DNA of 64,000 bases from Haloferax mediterranei ATCC 33500 (GCF_000306765.2 NC_017941.2:434001-498000), one strand, 5' to 3'. Positions 17,238-25,990 are shown, numbered from the stretch's first letter. The notes: a model not told the origin generated them from the letters alone. Made by a program: numbers and translations.

Positions 17238-18700
17238 TGGGCGTCATCGAGGATGTCTACGACGACCTCGACACCGATGTCGAGTTCGAGAAGTTCGAAG
17301 CGGCGGTCAAAGATAAGGTCGAACAGATGGGAGGCCTCGCCGACGAGGAGACGGCGGCGATGCTCATCGCCCACGAGCTCCGCGACGAGGAGGTAAACGG
17401 TATCGCCGACATCGAACCCGGGATGGAGGACGTGAAGTTCCTCGCTAAGGTCGTAAGTATCGGCGAACTCCGTACCTTCGAACGCGACGACGAGGACGAA
17501 GACGGACAGGTCATCAACATCGAAGTCGCCGACGAGACCGGCCGAATCCGCGTCTCGCTGTGGGACGGAATGGCCGCCGGGGCCAAGGAGAATCTCGAAG
17601 TTGGAACCGTACTCCGCGTCGGCGGTCGGCCCAAAGAGGGCTACAACGGCGTCGAAGTGAGCGCGAGCAAGGTCGAAGAGGACATCGACGCCGAAGTCGA
17701 CGTGCAGGTGCTCGACACCTACCGCGTCGAAGACCTCGCACTCGGTCTTTCGGACGTGAATCTCGAAGGCACGATTCTCGACACCGGAACCGTCCGAACC
17801 TTCGACCGCGACGACGGCACCGAAGGCCGTGTCTCGAACCTCTCCATCGGCGACCCGACCGGTCGCATCCGCGTCACGCTCTGGGACGAGCGTGCAGACC
17901 TCGTGGAAGAACTCGAAACCGGCGAGTCGGTCGAAGTCGTTGACGGCTACGTTCGCGAACGCGACGGCTCGCTCGAACTCCACGTCGGCTCGCGCGGTGC
18001 GGTCGAGGTCATCGACGAGGATATCGAGTACGTTCCCGAGACAACCGATATCGAAGCGCTCGAACTCGGCCAGACGGTCGATATCGCGGGCGGCGTCATC
18101 GAATCCGACGGCAAGCGCACCTTCGACCGCGACGATGGCTCGCAGGGACAGGTTCGAAACATCCGCGTGAAAGACGACACCGGCGACATCCGCGTCGCCC
18201 TCTGGGGCGAGAAAGCTGACACCGACGTCGACCTCGCCGACTACGTCGTCATCACGGACGTGCAAATCAAGGAGGGCTGGCAGGACGACCTCGAAGCCTC
18301 CGCCGGCTGGCGTTCTTCCGTCACGGTCATGGACGACGCCCCTGACGGCACGGGTGGAAGCAACGACGCCGACGCGACGGCGACGAGCGACCAAGGTCTC
18401 GGTGCTTTCTCCGACGACGGAAGCGCGTCGGGGTCGTCCGCGGGCGACAAATCAGAAAACGTCGCGTCGTCGGGCGCATCCGCGACCGGAACGTCTGATG
18501 AGTCCGGTGAACCAGTCGAGTTCACCGGCACAGTCGTCCAGGCGGGCAACCCCGTCATCCTCGACGATGGCTCGCAGACGAAGACCGTCGAGACCGACGC
18601 CGACCTCGGACTCGGCGACGAGGTGACGGTCAACGGGACGGAGACCGACGACCGCATCGACGCGGAGACGGTCGAAGTTCACACGGGCGCACAGCGGTAA
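17237..18700 (+). CDS. rpa2: Single-stranded DNA-binding protein, RPA-like with three or more OB folds
   Basis: 487 aa. Three successive OB-fold units share the core GRIRVSLWD / GRIRVTLWDE / GDIRVALWGE, preceded by FERDDEDEDGQVINIEVAD-type strands. They start near residues 70, 175 and 285. After a Ser/Gly/Asp-rich linker, a further small OB-like segment (VEFTGTVVQAGNPVILDDG) ends the protein. This layout fits the haloarchaeal RPA that binds ssDNA in replication and repair; the symbol rpa2 is by recalled resemblance to Haloferax. No zinc finger is visible. A strong GGAGGTGA lies 6-7 bases before the ATG, and an overlapping 19-codon ORF precedes it. Confidence 0.88.
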   Translation: MGVIEDVYDDLDTDVEFEKFEAAVKDKVEQMGGLADEETAAMLIAHELRDEEVNGIADIEPGMEDVKFLAKVVSIGELRTFERDDEDEDGQVINIEVADETGRIRVSLWDGMAAGAKENLEVGTVLRVGGRPKEGYNGVEVSASKVEEDIDAEVDVQVLDTYRVEDLALGLSDVNLEGTILDTGTVRTFDRDDGTEGRVSNLSIGDPTGRIRVTLWDERADLVEELETGESVEVVDGYVRERDGSLELHVGSRGAVEVIDEDIEYVPETTDIEALELGQTVDIAGGVIESDGKRTFDRDDGSQGQVRNIRVKDDTGDIRVALWGEKADTDVDLADYVVITDVQIKEGWQDDLEASAGWRSSVTVMDDAPDGTGGSNDADATATSDQGLGAFSDDGSASGSSAGDKSENVASSGASATGTSDESGEPVEFTGTVVQAGNPVILDDGSQTKTVETDADLGLGDEVTVNGTETDDRIDAETVEVHTGAQR

Positions 18701-18860
18701 CGCGGGACACGCGCCGCTGACACGCGTCCAGGGCGCGTTTGACGCCTCCCTTACAGGTCGAAACCGCACCGTTACGCCGCCAGCGAGCGGTGCGTGAGCT
18801 AAAATCCAGAAGGCACCGCTACGGAAAGGATTATACGCCACACGAACCCGATATGTGGGT

Positions 18861-19292
18861 ATGAGTGTCGAGCTACCGTTCGCCCCGGTAGACGCGATTA
18901 TCCGGCAGAACGCAGGTGAGTTGCGAGTCAGCGCAGGCGCTGCGGAAGCACTCGCCCGCCGGATTCAGGACCACGGTGCTGAGTTGGCGATAGACGCCGC
19001 CGAACGGGCGACGGCGGACGGTCGTAAGACGTTGATGGCCGCGGACTTCGGCGTCCAGCAGGTCGTCGACCGCGACGACCTGTATCTCCCCATCGCGCCT
19101 ATCGACCGCATCGCCCGCCTCCGAATCGACGACCGCTACCGCGTCGCGATGGACGCTCGAATCGCACTGGCCGATATCCTCGAAGACTACGCCAACAACG
19201 TGGCGGGTGCCGCCGTCAAACTCGCACACCACGCCGACCGGCGAACGGTCCAAGCCGAGGACATCGAGACCTACTTCTCCCTCTTCGAATAA
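18861..19292 (+). CDS. hstA: Archaeal histone with two fused histone folds
   Basis: 143 aa from the ATG at 18861 (an in-frame GTG at 18855 is less likely). Two histone folds lie in tandem. The first is LPFAPVDAIIRQNAGELRVS to the first VVDRDDLY. The second is LPIAPIDRIARLRIDDRYRVA to DIETYFSLFE. Fused doublets are the standard haloarchaeal form. Its stop overlaps the start of the deacetylase gene (TAATG). Confidence 0.93.
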   Translation: MSVELPFAPVDAIIRQNAGELRVSAGAAEALARRIQDHGAELAIDAAERATADGRKTLMAADFGVQQVVDRDDLYLPIAPIDRIARLRIDDRYRVAMDARIALADILEDYANNVAGAAVKLAHHADRRTVQAEDIETYFSLFE

Positions 19293-20305
19293 TGCGCTTC
19301 GGCTACAACGAAACGTGTCTCGAACACGATACCGGGGCGCGACACCCGGAGACCGCCGACCGACTCCGTGCGATTCGCCGTGGACTGGCGAAGCGCCACG
19401 GCGTCGAGTATATCGAAGCGGCACCAGCCGATAAATCGACCGTCGCGGCTGTCCACGAGGACGCGTACGTCGACGAATTCCACGACTTCTGTCAGCGCGG
19501 CGGTGGGAATTGGGACCCGGACACCGTTGCTGTCGAGGAGTCGTGGGTCGCCGCACTCGCCTCCGCGGGACTCGCCGAGTGGGCCGCACGGTCTGCTCTT
19601 GCGGGCGACGACGGGCGCGACACTCCGTTTTCAATCGGCCGTCCTCCGGGCCACCATGCCGTCGAAGACGACGCAATGGGATTTTGTTTCTTCAACAACG
19701 CCGCCGTCGCCGCGCAAGCCGTCATCGACGACGGTCTCGCCGAGCGCGTCGCCATCTTCGACTGGGACGTTCACCACGGAAACGGCACACAGGACATCTT
19801 CTACGACCGCGACGACGTGTTCTACGCCTCGATTCACGAAGAAGGACTCTACCCCGGCACTGGCGAAATCGAAGAGACCGGCGAGGACGGTGCCGAAGGG
19901 TCGACGCTCAACATTCCACTCCGCGCCGGTGCGGGCGACGCTGACTACGTCTACTCGTTCGAGGAGGCCATCGCACCCGCAGTTGAGCAGTTCGACCCCG
20001 ACCTCTTTATCGTGAGTGCAGGCTTCGACGCACACCGGCACGACCCAATCTCGCGGATGCGCGTCTCAACTGAGGGCTACGCGATGCTCACAAAGCGCGT
20101 CCAGGAACTCTGTGACGATATCGACACCGCCATCGCGTTCGTCCTCGAAGGAGGATACGGGCTCGACACGCTCTCAGAAGGCGTCGCAATCGTCCACGAG
20201 ACGTTCGACGGGCGACTCGCAATGGACCCCGACGAAGACCCGGCCGAGGAGAACGTCGACCTCATCGACGAGGTTCGAGACGCTCACGGTCTCGGGTCGA
20301 AGTAA
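19292..20305 (+). CDS. hdaI: Class I/II-type histone deacetylase family protein
   Basis: 337 aa. Zinc-hydrolase motifs of the HDAC/acetoin-utilisation/acetylpolyamine hydrolase family are intact: RPPGHHA, GFCFFNNAAVAA, DWDVHHGNGTQDIFY and SAGFDAHRHDP, with VLEGGYGLDTL near the end. It is the second gene of a unit with the histone (1-nt overlap), suggesting linked expression. Haloarchaeal substrates need not be histones; other lysine-acetylated proteins or polyamines are possible. The gene overlaps the convergent cca gene by 22 bp at the 3' ends. Confidence 0.93.
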   Translation: MRFGYNETCLEHDTGARHPETADRLRAIRRGLAKRHGVEYIEAAPADKSTVAAVHEDAYVDEFHDFCQRGGGNWDPDTVAVEESWVAALASAGLAEWAARSALAGDDGRDTPFSIGRPPGHHAVEDDAMGFCFFNNAAVAAQAVIDDGLAERVAIFDWDVHHGNGTQDIFYDRDDVFYASIHEEGLYPGTGEIEETGEDGAEGSTLNIPLRAGAGDADYVYSFEEAIAPAVEQFDPDLFIVSAGFDAHRHDPISRMRVSTEGYAMLTKRVQELCDDIDTAIAFVLEGGYGLDTLSEGVAIVHETFDGRLAMDPDEDPAEENVDLIDEVRDAHGLGSK

Positions 20306-21648
20306 CGACCTAACTCCGCACCGAACGTCGCGGCGAGGGTGGCTACCTCGTCGCCGACGAGCACGTCGTATCCGTCCTCTCGAAGCGTCGATTCCACGTG
20401 TTTTCCGAGCGCAACGTCGAACAGCGCGTCGCTCGTAAGGAACTTCGTCGCGGAGGTGAACTCACGCTCTCGCTCGACGACGTAGCGGTCACCATCGAGG
20501 AACGGGCCGTAGTAGCCGTTGCCGTTTTCGTACGCTCCGTAGAAACCCTCTGCGTGCTGTCGGACGTGGACCGGTGGCCCGACGTGGCGTTCGACTGCGG
20601 GCCGCTCGGCGACCGACAGTTCGACAAATAGTACCGCGTCGTCGTCGGCGGCGAACAACTCGGTTCGGAACACGTCGAATCCTCGCCTATCGAGTTCGTC
20701 CGCGATGCCGTCGAGCGACTTCCGAAGTTGCGGGTAGAGTTGGTCGTCCACGAGGTCCGGTGCATCGAAGACGACCGCTGCTGGCGTCGTCCCGCGGCGG
20801 TCGAGATGCGAACGGATTGCTTCCGCATCGAGCGCCGGCGGGCCAGCTTGGAAGAATAGATCCTCGCGCGGGTCTGCCAGCAGGTCTCGGGCGTAGTGTT
20901 GAAGTCGCGCGACGTTTGCTGCCGAGCAGACGGCCGCGACGTTTCGCTCCGGGTCCGTCGGGTCGATAACGACGAGTGGGTCCGAAAACGTCCGCGTTCC
21001 GTGGTCTTCCGGGTCGAATTCGACCTGCGGGTGCCAATCGGTGGCTGCCTGTAGTAGGGGTTCGAAGCCGTCGTGTTCGAGCACGAGCAATTCGGCGAGG
21101 TAGCCCGAGAACCCTTCCGTTCGGAGGTCGCTCCCGTATGCGCCGATGCCCTTCAGGAAGCGCTTGAACACGCGTACGTCGGCCGCGAGGTCGTCGTCCA
21201 GTCGTTCCACGAGGTACTCGTTGTGGAACGGCGTGCGGTCGACGGCCGAGCGAATATCAGAGGCCGTGGGAACGTCGTAACAAGGAACGAGGTCGACGTC
21301 GAAGCCGTCGTAGTCGCCTTTCACGTACGGATGTTCGGCGTACTCCTCGTGGCCGTCGGGGAGGACGGCGTGGCCGACTTCGAGACCGTACTCCGCCAAC
21401 TGCTCGCGGTCGAGGTCGTCAGGAAACCGAACGAAGAGGTCGATGTCGCGGTCACCCGAGAGCCACGTTCCGCGGGCGGTGCTGCCGACTTGGAGCACGT
21501 CAGCCTCCACCGGCAGCTCCGCCAGCGCGTCGTGGACGCGGGATTCGAGTTCCGCCGCCGCCTCGGCGAGCGCCCGACGTTCTTCCTCGTCGGGGTCGAT
21601 GCGCTCGCGGACTGCGGCGACGACCGCGGCGAGGTCCGAGTTCGTCAT
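20284..21648 (-). CDS. cca: CCA tRNA nucleotidyltransferase, archaeal class I
   Basis: 454 aa. The nucleotidyltransferase signature GSTARGTWLSGDRDIDLFVRF lies near residue 51, and the third acidic residue is in GFDVDLVPCYD. KRFLKGIGAYGSDLRTEGFSGYLAELL is the typical archaeal central domain. The enzyme adds CCA to tRNA 3' ends, needed here because none of the tRNA genes in the window encodes CCA. Its 3' end overlaps the deacetylase gene by 22 bp on the opposite strand. Confidence 0.95.
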   Translation of the reverse strand: MTNSDLAAVVAAVRERIDPDEEERRALAEAAAELESRVHDALAELPVEADVLQVGSTARGTWLSGDRDIDLFVRFPDDLDREQLAEYGLEVGHAVLPDGHEEYAEHPYVKGDYDGFDVDLVPCYDVPTASDIRSAVDRTPFHNEYLVERLDDDLAADVRVFKRFLKGIGAYGSDLRTEGFSGYLAELLVLEHDGFEPLLQAATDWHPQVEFDPEDHGTRTFSDPLVVIDPTDPERNVAAVCSAANVARLQHYARDLLADPREDLFFQAGPPALDAEAIRSHLDRRGTTPAAVVFDAPDLVDDQLYPQLRKSLDGIADELDRRGFDVFRTELFAADDDAVLFVELSVAERPAVERHVGPPVHVRQHAEGFYGAYENGNGYYGPFLDGDRYVVEREREFTSATKFLTSDALFDVALGKHVESTLREDGYDVLVGDEVATLAATFGAELGRYFDPRP

Positions 21649-21784
21649 GCCAGTTGCTTCCGCGTCGGTGGGCGAAAGCGTGACGGTGCTCCCGGAGCCT
21701 CGTCAGTCGGTGTCATCCGTCAGCCGTCGTGCGAAAACGAAAGCCCTATGAAGAAACGTCGAATACGAAGGAGTGCAGACGAAA

Positions 21785-21888
21785 GCCGCCGTAGCTCAGT
21801 TGGTAGAGCACCTCGCTGTTAGGGAATTCAGTTCCGGCTGTTTTCCGCAGCCACGAGGTGGTCCCAGGTTCGAGTCCTGGCGGCGGCG
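21785..21888 (+). tRNA. tRNA-Asn (anticodon GTT), copy 1, with 31-nt intron
   Basis: Exons give a 73-nt cloverleaf from GCCGCCG to CGGCGGC plus discriminator G. The anticodon GTT is at 21818-21820 and the intron is placed at 21822-21852, one base after the anticodon. The intron carries GGCTG..CAGCC, which can form the helix expected near an archaeal bulge-helix-bulge splice site. Splicing would need the archaeal endonuclease and RtcB (encoded at 36.4-37.8 kb). The exact splice junction is inferred by restoring a 7-nt loop. Confidence 0.9.
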
Positions 21889-22015
21889 CTTCTCTCACTT
21901 TCAACGTTTTCGAGTGGCGACTGTCTCTGTTATTTCCGACGCTCGAATTTTGGGTTCCTGATACACTTCGAAAACGAAACCCACTTCAAACTGCTCCCGA
22001 GACATTGGAGTGCGA

Positions 22016-22119
22016 GCCGCCGTAGCTCAGTTGGTAGAGCACCTCGCTGTTATGGATTGCAGTTTCGGCTGCGGTCCGCAGACACGAGGTGGTCCCAGGT
22101 TCGAGTCCTGGCGGCGGCG
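22016..22119 (+). tRNA. tRNA-Asn (anticodon GTT), copy 2, with 31-nt intron
   Basis: The exons are identical to copy 1, with the intron at 22053-22083. The intron has the same length and position but several base changes; CTGCGG..CCGCAG keeps the helix. The two genes lie 127 bp apart in the same direction, indicating a tandem duplication after intron gain. Confidence 0.9.
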
Positions 22120-22218
22120 CTTCTGTTGTGGTTTCTCGGTGAGCGGTTGGTCTTCGGTCGCCCGCCGACGGCGACTTCTGATAAGACATAAGAGGGACCA
22201 CAGAAAAGAATCGACTGC

Positions 22219-22293
22219 GGGCCCCTAGCTCAGTCTGGTCAGAGCGCTCGGCTCATAACCGGGTGGTCATGGGTTCGAACCCCATGGGGCCCA
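22219..22293 (+). tRNA. tRNA with anticodon CAT (elongator Met, or Ile2)
   Basis: A 75-nt cloverleaf from GGGCCCC to GGGGCCC plus discriminator A. The anticodon stem CTCGG/CCGGG (with one G-U/G-G position) closes loop CTCATAA. It is not the initiator, which begins AGC in archaea. Whether it is elongator Met or the Ile tRNA whose C34 is modified by TiaS cannot be settled from the sequence alone. There is no intron. Its 3' end is duplicated downstream. Confidence 0.85.
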
Positions 22294-22394
22294 TGTTAGT
22301 GCCCGAGCGATAGCGAGGGACGAACATTCCTTCATGGGGTGCGAATCAGGGAGCAGCTCCGCTGCGACCGTGGTTCGAACCCCATGGGGCCCAT
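22294..22394 (+). repeat. Palindromic duplication of the CAT-tRNA 3' end
   Basis: Bases 22372-22394 repeat the tRNA 3' end (22272-22294) exactly, shifted by 100 bp. An inverted T-arm copy (CATGGGGTGCGAA) lies at 22333-22345. Small hairpins such as GCAGCTCCGCTGC and GAGCGATAGCGAG separate the arms. The layout mirrors the Phe, Val and Arg loci. Confidence 0.75.
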
Positions 22395-22399
22395 CCAAA

Positions 22400-22451
22400 T
22401 TCTACTGTTCGCCAATCTGTGTAGCTTCTACTGTTCGCCAATCTGTGTAGC
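22400..22451. repeat. Perfect 26-bp tandem duplication
   Basis: Two back-to-back identical 26-bp copies, 22400-22425 and 22426-22451, lie just after the tRNA-derived palindrome. They look like a slippage or integration scar. The rest of 22452-22662 shows no gene or recognisable signal. Confidence 0.9.
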
Positions 22452-22662
22452 GAAGGCGATGCCGGTGAATAGAATCACCAAAAGAGCGACCGCGTACCGT
22501 GCTTTTCGAAACCAATGTATCGGTCTGTTGTCGGGGAGCCGGTGATATTAGACTTCGGCCTCCAGTTGTCCGTACAATTGTGACACGCTCCCGTTACTAT
22601 ACCTGAGGCGTCGGCGATTCCGGATGCTAATCAAATACTGCTCCTCAAGCACTACTAGAAAA

Positions 22663-24429
22663 TCACCTTCCAACGGCGAGACGAATATCGTACCGAAGCG
22701 TAAACACTCGCACTCCAAGCAACTCAACGCGGTGAACTGCGTGGACGCTCCCACTCTCATCATCAGGTTCGACGACGAGTGTCTCGTTCAGTGGCAGTCG
22801 CACGCTACCCCCGCCGACCAGTAGATAGAGCCCAGCATCGTCACCGTTGCCACCTTCGGGAAAGGAGGATAAAACGAGCGCTTCACCGTCAGCGCCGCCA
22901 TTTTCGACACGCAGGATACCAGTCAGGTTGCTCCCCGAGAGCGGAAACGTGACCCGCAAGTACGACCGGCCGGTACTAACGTATCGGTCGTAGATGCCGA
23001 CGTAGGTCATACTATCGGCGCCGGTGGCTCGACCGGCGTTCGATCGGACCCAAGCCCGATCACCGGTCTGGGCATCCACCCCGTTCACAGCAACGACACG
23101 GCCGGACAGCGCCAGTTCACCGGTGGCGGAAACGAGCGGCACCGACAGTTGTCCTATCCAGGTCGCGACCGGCCGATACAGGATTGCGAGCTGACGCCAC
23201 GGCGTCTTCCAATCCGGTGAGACGGCCAGTTCGTAGTCGCCAGACCGCTCGAAGAATCGCCGGACTGAGGGGGCGACCGCGGACGGATCGAACCGATCGG
23301 ACTGATACGCATCGACCTCGTCCATCATCCCCGAGACGGTGGCGTCGCCGGTCAGCTCCCGGCGCTCGAGGAAGTCCTCGCCGATCGACCAGCCACCAGT
23401 CAGGCGACTGATTGGGATTCCGGGCGATCGAGCCCGGGATTCCGGGATTGCGAGCCGCCATCCGACGAGCGCGGGCACGGCGAACCCGTACGCGTTAAGT
23501 TGTCCGTGGTAGGTGACCATCGTCCCGAATGACTGTGGGCCAATACCGAAGTACGTCCCGCCTGTCGCCCGTGCGAACCCGTATACGACGGCAAATCCCA
23601 TCGAGACAGTTACCGCGAGGGATGCACCGCCGAGGAGTAGCCGCTGTGGCCAGCTCGAAAGCAGTGGAAGGACGCCAGCGATAACCGCCACCGAGAACAG
23701 CGCGACGGCCGTCGTGAAAAACGCGACCGCGATGAACTCGATCGTCGCGGCCAGCGGGAAATCCAAGGCGACGGCAGTGATACCGGTTCCGATGATCCCT
23801 GGCCCGACCACGATAATCGCTGTCGTCACCCGGAAGAGAGAATCAAACTGCCCGCCAGGGTCGTGTCGGCCGGCCATCCCCGCGAGGATGGGAAGGGCGG
23901 ACCCAGCGTAGTGGAAATGGACGATGGTGAGCGTGACGATAATCGGCTCGAAGACGAGAGACACGCCAGCGCGGTCGAACAGCAACGCCGCGCCGCCGAC
24001 CACGATGTAGAGCAGGCCAGCGTCTACCGACAGTTCTTCGATCGGCCACGGTCCTCGTTGCAGCAGTCGCCACGCCCCGAAGCCGGCGACGGCACCCGTC
24101 GTGGCCGCCCAGGGAAGCGCCGTCAGAACTGCCGCGGCCCCGGGCGGCATCGTCAGCGAGAACACGCCGAGAAGAGCCATCATCGGCTGTCCAACGACGG
24201 CGATCCGGTACCACCCCGACCGCGTTCCGTCTCGTCGAGGAGTGTCCGCGAGGCGCACCGCCAGCGGAACTAACACGAGCATCGCCAATGCGATGATGTC
24301 CTGAATCGGACCGAACACCCCCGAAACGACGAGGATGAGCCATCCCACGGCACCCAGCACGGCGCTCGCATCGGCGAACGTGGGGAGCAGCTCCGATGAG
24401 ATGTGCCTGTCACGGGCATCAACGGTCAC
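22663..24429 (-). CDS. yndJ: YndJ-like multispanning membrane protein
   Basis: 588 aa from a GTG whose bases overlap the upstream TGA (GTGA). The N-terminal two-thirds has about ten hydrophobic segments, including VLGAVGWLILVVSGVFG, MALLGVFSLTMPPGAAAVLTALPWA and VHFHYAGSALPILAGMAG. HFHYAGSALP is a conserved YndJ-family element. The C-terminal third (from about residue 400) is soluble and beta-rich. Family members are called transporters without proof. It is the last gene of a three-gene overlapping operon. Confidence 0.75.
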   Translation of the reverse strand: MTVDARDRHISSELLPTFADASAVLGAVGWLILVVSGVFGPIQDIIALAMLVLVPLAVRLADTPRRDGTRSGWYRIAVVGQPMMALLGVFSLTMPPGAAAVLTALPWAATTGAVAGFGAWRLLQRGPWPIEELSVDAGLLYIVVGGAALLFDRAGVSLVFEPIIVTLTIVHFHYAGSALPILAGMAGRHDPGGQFDSLFRVTTAIIVVGPGIIGTGITAVALDFPLAATIEFIAVAFFTTAVALFSVAVIAGVLPLLSSWPQRLLLGGASLAVTVSMGFAVVYGFARATGGTYFGIGPQSFGTMVTYHGQLNAYGFAVPALVGWRLAIPESRARSPGIPISRLTGGWSIGEDFLERRELTGDATVSGMMDEVDAYQSDRFDPSAVAPSVRRFFERSGDYELAVSPDWKTPWRQLAILYRPVATWIGQLSVPLVSATGELALSGRVVAVNGVDAQTGDRAWVRSNAGRATGADSMTYVGIYDRYVSTGRSYLRVTFPLSGSNLTGILRVENGGADGEALVLSSFPEGGNGDDAGLYLLVGGGSVRLPLNETLVVEPDDESGSVHAVHRVELLGVRVFTLRYDIRLAVGR

Positions 24430-25091
24430 CGGAGATCACCCACGTTCGCGGGGGCGTCTTCGGAACGGAGCCCCGGAGACTCCTCATACTCGACGGTGAA
24501 CCACCCGTCATACCCGAACACGAATCCGACGAGTGGGTTCGAAATCGCCACCGCGATCTCGAAACGGTCGCGGTCATCGTCGTAACGTTCAGTCACGTTC
24601 ACGTCTGCACGGAGTGGTTTCGGGATTGCGATGGACCGGTGTCCGTAGACGAACCACTGGTCGCCCGTCTCGATGTGAAGCGCCCCTGTCGACGTCGCTG
24701 TCAGTCGGAGTTCCGTATGGAGTGTCCGGTAGGTTCCCAGTACGTCGACGATACAGTCGCGCTCCTCATCGTACTGCATATACGCGTCGAACCGACGGCC
24801 TGGCCCCACGTCGAACCACCTAATGTACGCGACCGATTCGACGCCATTCTCGTCGAACGGGACTGTCCGCACCTGGAAGGGAACGTCCGTGCCAGTCTCG
24901 GGGAACAGCAGGTTTCGATTAGTCCCGGCCCACAGCACCGGAAGCGCGAGTCGGTTCCGTTTGATCGAGCGCATCTGGCCATGGCCCACGCACCGTCGGT
25001 TATCGGTACTCGTCAGCGCGTACCGTTCCTGAATCGCCGGATGCAAGTCCGCGTACGCTGGCCCAAGCGCGCGCTCGAACACGCTGTTCAT
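24426..25091 (-). CDS. DUF4166 domain protein
   Basis: 221 aa from the ATG at 25091, which overlaps the upstream stop (ATGA). The ORF extends further upstream only through the neighbouring gene. The N-terminus SVFERALGPAYADLHPAIQERY and the motif HGQMRSIKRN are DUF4166-like, and the rest is beta-rich (VPFDENGVESVAYIRWFDVG). No catalytic function is known. It sits between the SRPBCC/DoxX gene and yndJ, an order I also recall from Bacillus ynd genes. Confidence 0.72.
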   Translation of the reverse strand: MNSVFERALGPAYADLHPAIQERYALTSTDNRRCVGHGQMRSIKRNRLALPVLWAGTNRNLLFPETGTDVPFQVRTVPFDENGVESVAYIRWFDVGPGRRFDAYMQYDEERDCIVDVLGTYRTLHTELRLTATSTGALHIETGDQWFVYGHRSIAIPKPLRADVNVTERYDDDRDRFEIAVAISNPLVGFVFGYDGWFTVEYEESPGLRSEDAPANVGDLR

Positions 25092-25990
25092 CCGTCTGGA
25101 GGAGTCCGCAGACAGTTCGCGGCCGTCGGGACCCGACCCGCCAGGCGGCCGGCGGCCACACCGAGCGCAACCATCCCGATGGTCGTGACGACCGGATTGT
25201 ACGGTCCGAGCGCAAGCGAGGGGTCCGAGAGCACTGCCCCTGCGGTGAGCGCGACCGGTGCTAACCCCCCGAGATACGCAAGCCAGGCCGAACGCCACCG
25301 CCAAAGCAAGGTGATCCCGAATGCGACCTCAAGGAGACCGAGCACGACCACCGCTTCGGCCGCGATCGCCTCCAACCCGAGTCCGACGAAGGGCGCACGC
25401 TCTGCGGGGTGTAAGACGAGCAGCTTGGGAATCAATCCTTGATACATCCAGATGAGCGCCAGTCCAATCCTCGTGACAGCGTGGGTGAGCAGCATCCGAT
25501 AACTCGTCTCCGGGGGTGTTCCCTCCTCGACCCAGCGGGCCAGCACGTCGAAGCTGACTGCGGTCGCCCAGCCGAGTAGCGGGCGAAAAGCAACTCGGTC
25601 GATCACCCGCCCCAGTCGTCCCCACCGCGTGTCGTAGTTGTACTCGGTGAGAAAGCGCAGGCCGTCATCCGTCTCGACGTATCGCCAGAACCCACGGCCC
25701 TCGCTGATGAGGGAGATCGGTTCACCGCTCTCGAAGGAGAGGACTGACGTCGTCTCCTCACCATCTTCGTTGGTAGCGACTGACGTACCTGTTCCCTCGA
25801 TGTCAACGCCAAACCCAATTCGTGTCGCGTACGTGAACCGCTGCGGTTCATCCTCCTCACGAGGGAGATACTCGATGGTCGAGAAACGGAGGTCCCATCG
25901 TTCGTGTTCCGTTGGATCCTGGGTTCGGTCCCAGACGCTCTCGAGCGGGCCGTCGACAAGTCGCTCGACGTAGATTGCGTCGTCACTCAT
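25088..25990 (-). CDS. SRPBCC domain fused to a DoxX-like membrane domain
   Basis: 300 aa. Residues ~1-150 form an SRPBCC-like domain (YVERLVDGPLESVWDRTQDPTEHERWDLRFSTIEYL). Residues ~165-290 form four membrane segments of DoxX type: RIGLALIWMYQGLIPKLLVLHP, AVVVLGLLEVAFGITLLW, LGGLAPVALTAGAVL and VVTTIGMVALGVAAGRLAG. It is first in the operon and coupled to the DUF4166 gene by a 4-nt overlap. A role in sensing or handling a lipid-like ligand at the membrane is inference. Confidence 0.78.
   Translation of the reverse strand: MSDDAIYVERLVDGPLESVWDRTQDPTEHERWDLRFSTIEYLPREEDEPQRFTYATRIGFGVDIEGTGTSVATNEDGEETTSVLSFESGEPISLISEGRGFWRYVETDDGLRFLTEYNYDTRWGRLGRVIDRVAFRPLLGWATAVSFDVLARWVEEGTPPETSYRMLLTHAVTRIGLALIWMYQGLIPKLLVLHPAERAPFVGLGLEAIAAEAVVVLGLLEVAFGITLLWRWRSAWLAYLGGLAPVALTAGAVLSDPSLALGPYNPVVTTIGMVALGVAAGRLAGRVPTAANCLRTPPDG

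Noticed and set aside
21773..22228. Short protein frames across the tRNA-Asn genes
   Set aside because: They translate tRNA sequence and introns; the tRNA cloverleaves explain the DNA.
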